Shown here: positions 1 to 12,100 of the stretch, piece by piece
Layout of the letters: every line of letters begins with the position of its first letter
How positions within the stretch are numbered: position 1 is the first letter of the stretch
Assembly (NCBI RefSeq): GCF_041146795.1
Contig: NC_135179.1
Location: forward strand, 8,157,547-8,221,546
Source: Maylandia zebra
Taxonomy: Eukaryota; Chordata; Actinopteri; Cichliformes; Cichlidae
Reading direction: 5' to 3'
DNA: 64,000 bases
Notes under the pieces: model-generated
Database searches by the model: none
Told to the model about the DNA's origin: nothing
What the model saw: the letters and a program-made list of their open reading frames with translations, nothing else
Made by a program: the position numbers and the translations under genes

Positions 1-5
1 TTCAG

Positions 6-135
6 GCAGGATGCCCAGGCCATTGTAGCAGCTACGGCTCGCTGTGCCAAAATCAGGGTCGCTGTGTGGAGAGACCCACCAGCTTCTCCTGCGACTGCAG
101 CTCATCCGCTTACACTGGACCTTTTTGCAACAAAG
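6..135 (+). CDS. cntnap5: cntnap5 exon: EGF repeat 2
   Basis: The exon encodes a six-cysteine EGF unit ([18 protein letters not shown], then FSCDC and GPFC), as found between laminin-G domains 3 and 4 of Caspr proteins. The donor is AAAG|GTACAG at 135/136, phase 1. The first five bases (ttcag) look like the acceptor, but the polypyrimidine tract is cut off by the window edge, so the 5' boundary is probable only. Confidence 0.85.
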
Positions 136-3100
136 GTACAGAGACTTGGTCTTCAAGCTCAAAGATGCACAATGTCAAATTGAAAATTACATTAAAAATC
201 ACTTAAAAGCTTAAATTTGGGGTTTAATAATATGTAGCCTTGGGTCACTTTAGCAGTAGTGCAGTTCTTGTTCTTCCTCTATCAAAAGTCACATAATCCA
301 AATTAACACAGGAACCTGAAGAATGAGTGTATCTTTTGAAATTTTTAAAAACCCAGTCAGCATCTCTTGAGCAACTGTAGTTGCTGACCTCCAACACAGC
401 CACCTTCATATGCTCTACAGTGCAGCACTTGGATGGCCTATAAATAAAACACATATACAGTAATGTCATATATAAGTGAGGTCACACCCAGCTGTGCTGG
501 GGCACACTCTGCATACTCTACTGTATATACACAAGGATTAGCTGAGAGGTTTGGTTTGTACATGTAGATGTACGACGACCAGTGTTGGAGACCAAAGTAC
601 AACCAAAAGTATTGCTATGATGTGCATCAGACGTGTGCTGTTTTTGCCTTTGAAATAGTAGTTTTAAAGATAAAGATTAGGAGATGCATCATAGACAAGT
701 TGCACTTATCGACACTACTGTAATTGATTGTGACATGTTGGCCTTTCTGTTTATATTTATGAATTAGACAGGAATTATTTGCTAACCTTTAGCAATCCGT
801 TTGAGAGTGATTGCAATCAGTCAAAGCTGGACAGCAATAGGAGACAAGTTGCTTCCCAATCAAAAGGCAATCAAAAGTGGTAACCCAGAGGCAGTGTCAC
901 ATGCCCAACTTCAGATTAACTATTTGCAACTACTTGTAATCAGTTGGTGAATGTGTACAAACTCAATTAAAACTTATTTCTAAAACACAAACAAGGTCAA
1001 AAAGTGCCTAAAATCAAGAGAAAATATAAATAAATAAAACAAATGAATGAACAACACTGTTAGAACATAAAAGATACAAGCTTACCAGCTACCTTTTCTA
1101 TCACCTTAAAGCTACCAGTTTTTCCTGTCTTTAGCAGGTTGCTGTCCTATTTTCGGTTTAGTGTGACTGAGACATAGTGTACTATCACTTGTGTCTTCAT
1201 TCTGAAAGGCAAAACTAAGTTTTAAAATCTACTCAAATCCTTTTTAAACTATGATGAAAAAGGATCAGTACCGCTGCTGACCAACACTGCTGCATGCAGG
1301 TGTATTTGATGTGGCATCTGCCGTCAAATCGAAGCCAAAATGCTTCGCATTCATTTTGGCTTGGTCCCGGCACTGAGAGTGCAAAAGCTTGCAACCTTAA
1401 TGGCAGGAGTAAAGCCAGCCCAGGCAGGAGGAAAAGATAAGAGCCAAAGAGGAGACGTATTGATGTGGTGAGAGAGGAAGATCAGTTATGTTGACTTCTT
1501 AAAGAAGCCAAAAGAAGAGGAGGATTTTAAAATGGAAACCAGAAGCTTTGTGAAGATTTTCAACTGAACTTTTCTGACAAATGTTTCATTTTCCGAAAAC
1601 TGTCAGTAAAGAAGCCCCTGCTGGGCATCCTGATGGAGGGATTCTGTCATAACACTAGTGCGCACCCATACTTCTTTTTATTTAAGTTATCAGAGAAATA
1701 TTGAGTCATTACATCGGCATAGTAACACAGCTTATCTATATTCAGTTATTAACAATCCCAGCTGTGTTGCTTGTTATAACTCTGCATTTTTATCTACAGT
1801 GGAAATCATAACTCTGACATCCAACTCTGTTATAATTAGAGAGCCAGATTTGTTGTTTTTTTTTTCACCTGTCAGCTGGTTTCCTGTGGCTGCCTTTTCA
1901 CCAGCTCACTAATTAGGTGTTGTCAATGAAACAGAGGCACAGCACATTTAAATACATGAATCATTGATATTGTCTCTTGTGAGATTAGTTGTCAGTATAA
2001 AGACATATTATTTATAGCCATGTAAATCATACTATACAGTATCTGCAGAATGATGTGGTTCAGTGAAATGACACGACTGGGATAAAATGTTTCCGGGGCT
2101 TATTTATCAGGTATAATGTGTATGAAATGGTAAAGAAATGCTTGATGTGAGGAAGAAGAACTCCTAGCTAAAATCTAAAAGCTCAAGTAAAATCTTTCAC
2201 AGCTTGTAAATTAATCATCTACATATTAAAATATAATGCCCGCCACAACTACTGCATAACTGCTGTAACTTCTATGTTTGTAATTCAATTTATCGACTTA
2301 CTCCCTACAGAGGTTTCAGCCAGCTTCAAGTCAGAAACATCAGTCACCTATGCCTTCAAGGAGCAGATGGTGAACGAGCTAAACAGGAGCAGCAGCAGCA
2401 GCAGCTCCTTCCCCTCCTCCATCTACTCTGACATAACCCTAAAAGCAGAAAATGTGTCCCTGAGCTTCAGGACCAGCCAGAGTCCTGCTCTGCTCCTGTA
2501 CGTCAGCTCCTACCACAGAGAGTACTTTGCTGTGCTGCTCAGCAAGCCAGGTGAGCACTGAGATCCTCTCTGTATTTTTAATAAGGAAAGTGTTCTTGCA
2601 TCAAATACTTTGACTTGGCCTTTATAAAATAACCATGACCTTTTGTTGCTTATATTTATAAGTTGTAACAGTGGTGTTGTAGCATAAGGCAAAAATTGTA
2701 GCATCAGTTTCCTGTTTTTAGCTCGCAGGAGTGGCACCCAGTATGGTCGTCTGCTGCTGTAGCCCATATGATTCAGGGTTTGAGTTGTTATTTGCGTTAC
2801 TGTTGCCTTACTATCAGCTCGATCAGTCTGTCTATTCTCCTCTGACATCAACCAGATGTGTTCAGTATTTACTCTTTTTTTAGACCGTCTCTGTAAATCC
2901 TAGAGATGATTGTATGGGGAAAATCCCAGTAAATCACCTGCTTCTAAACCAGTAAGCTTCAGAACCAGCCTGGACAGTCTCATTCAAAGTCAATGAAATC
3001 TCTTTCCTTCCCTGTTTTAATGCTCAGTTTCATCAAAATGTAGACATGGTCATGGTCAATGGGCCTCCATGTTGCTACCATTTGATTGGCTGATTGCGTA

Positions 3101-6100
3101 TTTGCCTTAGTGAGCAGTTGAACAGGTGTAACTAAAAAAAAAAAGTGAGGAGTGTTACAAAAAATGAAACGTTTTTTCAGTCTTATCAAAATAACAGATT
3201 TAAATGGATTTCTAAAGCTATTTATTGGTGTTTCTGTAATAGGCATGTAATAGTGAATGACATCAAAATCAAGAATTCAGGCTATGAAGGCCTCATCCAT
3301 AATTTCAGCTCGTCTCCGTTTGTCATCCTTCTTTTTTTTAATACGACGAGTCTTCCTGCCCTCACTCACCTTCTTTTTCCTATCATCAAGTTCCCCTCTT
3401 CTCTATTCCTGTTCACTTCTGTGTTTAATCAACTCACTGTGAGTTCAGCCAAAGAAAGAGACAAGAGGGGCCCATCTGAGTCGGAAAGGACAAAGAAGGC
3501 TGACAGACCTATTGAAAGTGGGATACCACCTAAATTAGCTGTAAATAGACTGCGAATCGGCTGCTTTAATAACCCAGGAGGAAGCTGATGACCAGGAGGT
3601 CACACAGTTTCCATGGTGATCAGGTAGTCAACATGACAATAAACTGAAGCACCCCATTAAAACTCTTGGACAAGCCTTTTCTGGTGAAAAGACTCTGTGC
3701 CAAGACTGCGAGCAGCTTGGTTGATGTGTCGCTGCTGCTGCTGTGCTGTTACTGCACCTGTGTAACATTTTTATTTTTGCTGTAGTTTTAAACAGGAAGA
3801 TTATATTTCATCGCATGTCTAAATAAAGGATACGTCTGCTGAAATTCAGCACTTTTGTGATCGTCAATAAAAAAGATGATCAAGCCAATGATTAACCAAT
3901 CTACCACCATGTTTTGGTGGGGCACTTGGGTCAGAAGGCAAAGTTGGTCCCTGTCTCCTCTTGACTGCATGTTGAAATGTTCTAGAAAAAAGTAAGATAC
4001 AAAGGTCTGTAAAATGGCATTGTAGTGTGAAAGTGCTTTAAATGGTCAGTAAGGCTAAAAAGTACTGCATGAACACCAGTCTATGCACCATTACAATTGA
4101 CACCAATCAATATTTTCAGGTCTTGTTCTCTGCTGTCGTAAAGAGAGGCGAGTGTGAAGTCGTACACCAGATTGATTAAACTATTCCTGGATCTGTTCTT
4201 TGACAGAAAATGTCATCAGCTTCATCCTTTTGGCAGTTTTAGCCCACACCACACACATTGAGATGATTCTGGGACCGTAAACATGGTTTGCACTGTATTT
4301 GAATTTTAGTGGAAAAGTCAGCTCGTGAAATTTATCTTACTAATATTCAGTGTTTTGTTATGAAGCTAATGTTGTCTTGTAGGCTAACAGCTGTGAGTGA
4401 ACACAGGTTTTGAAAATCCTGATGCTGAAGAATTTAGAGCTTAAAGCATTGCATTCAGGGAGCTACAATAGTGAAAATTATACTGAATACAGCTTGAATG
4501 TGGTAGTATCATTACATAATTTACCATAATTATACTTTTTTCTTGTTTTAAAAAGGTTAGAAGGAAGGGGCTTGTCTTCGGTAGCTGACTGAAATTCCTT
4601 TTATAAGCCGTGTTTCCACTTTTACGCTTATAATTCGTGAAACCAGTTGTTAAATCAGTGAGGCTCCACCTTCACTTTCAACCATTTAATATCAGACTGC
4701 TGAAATGACAGAATTAATACCTCTTATTTCATCTTGTTTATCTAATAACTCCACCGCTGAGCACATGTGGTTAATAAGTACATAAGAGGTAACAGGTGCA
4801 CTGAAATTTGGGATTCATTCGTGAAAGAGTGATTTGACTGTCTGTAAACAGACTTATTCTAGTTTAGACCCATCTAGTAAAAGCATGGAAATGCCTTTTC
4901 CCACACTTGAACTGTTATTTCTACAGGAAAATGTGTTTTAGACAGCATTTTATAGGCTTTTTTTAGGGAGTCTCTACATCCATTCGTGGATGATGATAAG
5001 AGCGGAAATTAGCCTCGGGCACATACAGATAATATATTTCTAATAGACTGAACAAAAACAATGTGCATGCAAATTTCTCTTTTTTTCCACACAGTTTTAG
5101 TTGTGAATCTCTAGAGTTTTATACTTCTGGCACCTGGTGTTGTTAGTGATGGCTGAACCTTTCATCTTCAGTATTTGCTAACTTTTTACCACCTACTAGC
5201 TTAAAGCTTGCTGACAAACTCTCTCTGTGGAGTAATTTCAGTCTGTCAGCTCAGCAATCACCTCCCCTGACTTGTTAATCGTGGTCATTACAGTGTGAAC
5301 ACACTTTATAACTGCCTTTGGCTCACTGCTGTTTCTTCACCTTTAATAAGCACGGTTCAGAAGCCAAACGGGTGTTAAAAGTATTAAATTGTTTAAAAAA
5401 AATTATTAGCAGAGCTGAAAATATGAATAATGCATGATTTGAAAGTTGGAACAGGTTTCTTTCTCACCCCCATTTTTTTTCTGCTGCTCTCACTTTGTCT
5501 CTCCTGTCATTGTTCTCATAAGCAAATTATTATTAAAGATATGCTGATATGAATAGGAGTAAACTAAAAATAATGTGTTTAAATTCGCAGTGGATGACGG
5601 AACATTTGCTTTTGAGAAAAGCCTGATCAGCAACACATCTTCCTACAACCAATGGAGATCAGTCATTATTCATTTAAAAAAGGTGTGAGGAAAATCAAAG
5701 TACTTCATGCTGTAGAGAGCCTGGCTTTTCCAAATACTGAATTATTTCGGGATATTTTTTGGATCATTGTTCAGTTGCTAATACCCTTGAAGAGCTAGAT
5801 CTTTTGAATTAATATAATCTTCAATATATTCATGATTATATAATGAGGCATGTTTATGGAGAAAATTTGATTGGGTCTATTTTTAATATAAATAGGAAGA
5901 TGGCTTTTAAAATGCTACAAACGTAAAAGGTTTATGTTTGGAATTAAGTCATGAAGGTTTGAAATTAGGAATTGTGCACTCACCGGCTGCTTAGTTACAG
6001 TTTTTATAGTACTGGTTAGGAATATGTTTTGTCTATAAAAATCTCTCAATTCTTCGTGACACCTTTATACTCCATTCTCATGCTAGGTTTGAACTTCAGC

Positions 6101-9100
6101 AGCAGAACTTCTAAAGCCCCCCTTATTTTAAGCACAGGCTGGAGGATCCAGAACAAGGACCTCTGGAGCATTTAAAAAGGTTTAATGGAGTGAATAACAC
6201 CAATATAGAGAGCTGTCAAAATGTCAAAAGAGGAAGCACATCAAGTAAATGTGATGAAAATGGCAACAGAGAGTGGACAAGGAGGGAAGTGGAAAAACCT
6301 TTGCAGAAGAGCAAAAAATCACTCAAATGTTATCAGAATCAGAATCAGAATACTTTATTAATCCCTAGAGAAATTTTGTGGGTTACAGTTGCTAAAGAAC
6401 AGTAGCATTAACAATAACAAATTAGACTATTTATCAATATAATATGTTAATATATGAGGAATAGCACAATATATACAACAAATACAAGTCACCAAGTAAT
6501 AAATATTCAGGGTTGACAGATGTGATTATAAATAAATATCAATAAATTGACAGCAACATTACAGAGTAAGAACGAGTATGTGCAAAAAGGATGTAACCAT
6601 TGCTTGATACCACACTGATAGCAAAATCAAGGGGAGAGTAAGTGACACGACCGCATTATATATGCAACAGGTTGATGAGTGGATGAGATCAGGCAGAAAC
6701 AACATAAACAGTTCTGAGACATGACAAAAACTATTTACTGGATGTAGACACTCCTCCACTTCATAATTTGCATCTAAATTTGCCATTTACACCTCAAGTT
6801 ATTAGACACTGCAATTGAGACTTTTCTAGGGAAGAAGTGCAATTTTCATTAACACATAAGTGGAGGAAAGGAAATGTGAGTTTCCAGAAAGATGGCTCGA
6901 ATAACTTTCAAAGCAAAAAAGCAACAGAGGATCATATAAACAATCCTACAATGAAAGCACACTATTATATAAATGAAGTTACTGATAACATTCACAGTAA
7001 AGTTGAAAAGGTAAACTGTGCATATTGACAGTGGTGTGTGAGTTTGAAAACAGAAAATGTAAATCTTGGCTGTTTTTGTTTCATATTAACCTCCTAAGAC
7101 TGGAACTCTTTCATGGCATGCATTTTTAATTTCTCTTTGCTATTTGGGCTGATTGGGACCTGATGAATGTGAAAACAAAGAATTGCCTGATTTTTATTTT
7201 TTACCTGATTTTTGTTTCTGACAAAAATGATCCACATATGAGGACATTCATTTTAAATTTCAAAAGAACAGTGGCAGTATAATGTCCTCGTAAGTGGATA
7301 TCAGGCCCCTGTGGGGCAAAATTTGTTTTTTTGGGTCTAGACAACCCAAAATGTGATGTCTACATATGTTGACGCCAGGTCCTAGGAGGTTAAGAATTAT
7401 TTTTTTATTTCTTCTTCACCTTATAAAGTTCAGCATGCTCTTGAAAATGAGCATCACATAGTCTAGAATATGCATGAGATCCACACCAGCCACACAAAAA
7501 TCAGTTGGTATGAAGGAATTCCAATACTTAATTTGGTATTTTAATATCTAACGCCAGCTTATTAAAAGAAAGGCAGGGACAATGAATCCACACAATGGAC
7601 AGAGATGGCAAAGAGGAAGGATGCATGGCGGCAATGAAAGCTTTCTTTTTTGAATATAATCGGAGAAGAATATCTCTTATGTAAGGTGATTTTAGACAAT
7701 ATTTTCTTCAACTACAGGAGCTTTTGAAACTTCCCATTTAAACATGTATTCAATGTTATTCAGTCCTGTCTTTTGTGCCACACAGAAATATAGCAGTTTA
7801 CTGTGCTGTTGCTAACCACAGATAAGCTAGAGGTGAGGTACAGACTGGACAGCAGCAAAGATGCAGAGATACTGAGGAGCAAAGTGAAGAACCTCGCCGA
7901 CCGACAGCTGCATGTTATTACCATCAGTCGACTGGCAGACGTTGTCTCTATGCAGGTAACACACACGTGCAAACAAAAAGCACTCAACCCGTCTTCTTAG
8001 TCAATAATAAACAATAAGTCAGCCTCTGTCAGCGGAAAAAGCAACAGACAGGAGGTTTATGAAATAAAACCTCTCTGAAAATCAGTATTTACATTATATC
8101 ATTTGTTGTATATACCAAAGTACTTACTAACTATTCAAGTGTTGGCGTTTATTTGAAAGCCCGTTTTGAAGGGAAACCTTTTATTTTCTGTCAGATTGAC
8201 CAGAATCCCAAAGAGGACTTCAACCTGACATCTGGTGTAGAATTCAATGGCATAAGGTCGCTGGTTCTTGGCAGTGTGCACGGTAAGTGAGACAGCAAGG
8301 CCTTTCAGGCTGAAGAGCACTCAGACAGAATATTATTTTTTCTGCTATATCAGACAATAAGGCTTTCAAACCTTTCCTCACTGGTTCCCTCACTGGAGGC
8401 GGTGTTGTCTAGACTATAGGGTGTATACGACACAAGGTTTGCTTTCAGTTTTACTGCACAAAATGACAAGAACAAAACTCCTTCCAGGCCAGAAACAACT
8501 ATTCCCTGCTGTTAACATAACACCAGCTTTACTACAACTTTACAACTTCATTAAGTGCTAACCATAGACAGTATACAAAATGAAAGCTGCTGTGACATCA
8601 CCCACCGGTTCCTGAAAGACTGAGACGAATGTTTCTGCCATTGCAATCTTGGTTGCATTCAGTTTTCTGTTTTTGAGACTTCTAGATCATCTATGTATAT
8701 TTTCCCCTTCTGAAAAAACTAAATCAATTGCTTAATATTTTTTAAAGGAATTTAAAAAAAAAAAGCCAGATGCAGCAAAATACATTGCAAGTTAAATTAT
8801 TTTTATGCAAATTCATCAGATGGCTTAATAAAACTTCTGTTTTATAAACATTTGAATTTTCTGGCAACTATTTAATCATTCAGGCTTTAAAGGGTTAAAG
8901 CTGTGTGTCCCGACTCCAGCCAAGCAGCTAAAGCTTGACTTTCAACAAGTAACAAAATCAGTGACCTCAAATGCACTAAGATTCGTTTCAGGGTGACGTC
9001 ACAGGCAAAAAGTACAGAGGAGACAATGAGCCAAAGAACAGAAAAGCTTCATATGTGTCTTCATGCTTTCTTGAGTATTTTGGGACTTTTTTTGTTTTGT

Positions 9101-12100
9101 TTTGTTGGATCCTCCAGTAACCTTGTTTTTGTTCCCAGCCATTTGTCAGCATTATTTGTCCTTTTTTTTGTCTTTGTATAAAACATTTGATCATTTGTAA
9201 CAACTAAATGTACAACATTAGCATCTTTAATAGAAGGTTCATTGATGCCAGTTTTTACCTCATAGCGAAACTGCATCAGTAACCTCATCATTGTCATCTT
9301 CTCCTAGTAATTATGAGTGCATTGTAGTGGAGTTAATAGACCTCAGACTATTTGGAAGAGAGAAAACCAGACACTGATTATTTGGTCAATACTCTAAATC
9401 AGCCGCTGCACCTACCACTTTGAAGCAATATTCTTTCAGCTTGTTTTCTTATTATCTGCTTTTGTTATGCCCAAAGTATTATTTTTCCTTTTTGTTCTTT
9501 AGCAGAGTTACAGTAGCACTGCTAAAGCAAAATCAATTTTAAAAAAGTGAAGTAATCACCATCCTTACTGTACATTTTATAAAACATCACAGTCTGTGTG
9601 CTTGTCTTTTCTCTATAGATTCTGAAGGGTTGGATCCGGACTTGGCTCAGATTGCTTCTCTGGGTTTCACTGGCTGTCTATCTGCTGTCTTCTTTAACTC
9701 CATCAGCCCTCTGAAAGCTGCTCTGCTCCACCCAAAAACTAGTCCAGTTACCGTAACTGGTCCGCTGATCCAGTCCATTTGTGGCTTTACTTCAGCCAAC
9801 CTCTCTCATGCAACAGAAACCACACACCATCTATCAGGTAAGAGGGTTATTTCCTTGCTCTCTTTATTGGTATTGGAGATTGAAGGAGATTGGAGTGGTG
9901 GCAATGATGGTCAAACTGTGTCTCCAACACAGTTTTGTTCTGTCCCTCGCATGGCTTCAGATCACGCAGAGAGAATTTCAGAAGCAGAGCATGTTGTCTG
10001 CATGGGGTCATCTGTTTTGAGAGTTGACTGGATTTTCTCTGCTGTTCCTGTATCTGACTTCCTGCTCCCCTTATCTGATTTGTTCAGCTTGAAATGGCTT
10101 ACATAAAAAAATAGAGCTGGTGCTGTTTGCGTGACGCAGAGTGATTTGCTTTGAAATCACTGGCTGATTTCTTTTCTTTTCAGGTGCTTTTTATTTTTGT
10201 TTCTTTGGACACCTCAGTTTAGGCATCTAATTCAGGCCTCTTTACACTAACTCTGCATGTTGCAAAGTGTCAGTTAGCTTGTGCATGTGCATGTGGCATC
10301 AGGAGATCCTTTAAAAGCATCCATATGGGACGAGTTAAGAATGACACCACTGCTACTGCCACAGCAGAAATACCAAAGGACACCCGAGACAGCAAGTGTT
10401 TTGCCAAATGAGAATGAAAATTAGAAAGGACTGGTGTGTCATGGGCAGAAAAAGTATTACTTATTTTCACTTTAGACCGTATATGTGTTTAAAACTATTA
10501 ATACGTTTTGAAAATATAATATTGTGTCTCTACCAATGATATCTGAATTTCTAAAGCTGCACATCCTATTTAATGAGCTGTTGCTTCCTCAGTTGTGTTA
10601 TATGCAGATCTGGAACCACGCATAACGACTAGGTGAAGACAATCTCGACGTTTCATGGGGCAATTTCTGCTGGATGATGGTTTTTCTGCATTATTCCTGC
10701 GACTAGGATAGTGTCAAACATCAGTTTTTTTATGCCAGCCTCTACAGATGTTCTTTTTACAATTGCAAATGCATGTGTCAGGGAAAGGAATTAAATGTAA
10801 TGACATTATCCTGGTGGTTTGCATAATTAGAACATCATCCAAATAGCTTTGAATATCATCATAAATGCAATGTCTGGTCTCCCCCTGCAGATTTTCAAAT
10901 AAACACTGCTACAAAAAAAAGAAAAGAAAGATGCTAAACTGCTTACCACTCAGACTTATCATGTCTCAGGTTTCTGCACAGCGGAGCAACAACAGTCATA
11001 AAGGTCATGTGCTATTCTTGTAAAAGTCAGCCTAAACGTATTACAGAAAATAAAGGCATATATTAAAACACAGATTTGTAGTTAGGGGACAACGCTTGGA
11101 CATGTCTCATCTGTGAAAGCTACAGCATCCTCCACACAGGTCAGATAGTGAGTAGCAAACACATCCTCCAATATTTGTAATGTTCCTTTACCGCACAGCC
11201 ACGGGATTATGTTTCCCATCAGACTCAAATAATTAATATTACTGAAATTCCTATCATAGGCACTTCTGTGTGGGTGATACCTCTCCAACTTCATGATGTG
11301 GATGACTCTAATGCTGTTGTGCACTGCAGTAACGGCTAGAAAATGAGGCAATTAATTTGAACCAGTGGTGAGAGTTTGCGTTGTCATATCCTTCCCCTGT
11401 GGTCACTCATCTAATCCACTCTGAAGTCCCACCGTAGATGATTCCTGTTTCCCCCTCTCTGCATTCTCTTTTCAGCATGTCGCAATATCTATTTTTTGCC
11501 TCACTAATGGCCATCCTTTGCTTCCTTATTTTTCTTTTTCTCTTATCTATTCTCTGTACTTTATTTCATCATCTTCTTTCAGTTCCCCTGTGATGCTTGT
11601 GCTGCAAATTCCCTCTTTTCTCTTTCATATTTTCATTCTCCCTGCACCTTTTCTTCTATGTCTCTGTTCTGCAGGCCAGTCTGGATCAGTGGGAACAGGT
11701 CAGCCTTTAGTGAATGCCATCAGGAGTGACTCAGCTCTCATCGGAGGTACTGTGGCAGCAACCTGTTTCAATGTGGCTCTGCCATTATCATCAATCATGA
11801 GACAGAAACTGTGTACAAAGCCAACGGGGATAATGTGATGTCAAGTCAGTTAATAGACAGTTTCAAACTTGTTCTCCTATCACATCTTTTTTCCTTTATT
11901 GGAATTCATTTATACCTTTCTTTTGACACACCTCAGTGCAGAGGAACTGGCATTGAAATGATGATTAAAACTGAACTGCATGTTGTGCAAATGAAAGCCC
12001 ACAGCTGCCTCTCAAACAGCTTGACTGTGTCTGAATACACAAAGGAAAACATGGCTAATTAGAATACAAATTACGTTCGACTCCAAGTACAATTCCTGTC

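Larger units (their letters stand above)
2551..7821 (+). other. cntnap5 intron with two repeats
   Basis: The largest intron in the window, 5.3 kb, with donor gtgagc and acceptor aaccacag. It contains an interspersed repeat starting near 6333 and a piggyBac-like MITE at 7090-7389. The rest is unassigned AT-rich sequence. The 147-codon plus-strand frame at 3145-3588 has no recognisable domain. Confidence 0.7.

Noticed and set aside
3145..3588. A 147-codon plus-strand frame in the cntnap5 intron.
   Set aside because: No domain and composition expected of pyrimidine-rich intron sequence. It lies on the same strand as cntnap5 with no splice logic.
5591..5690. An AG-preceded open segment reading [13 protein letters not shown] inside the large cntnap5 intron.
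   Set aside because: The exons on either side already join in frame to give the expected laminin-G strand order (KP-D-KLEVRY). This piece has no counterpart in the family.
9838..10106. Continuation of the frame beyond the 9619-9837 exon.
   Set aside because: The donor at 9838 joins the next exon in phase, and family likeness ends there.
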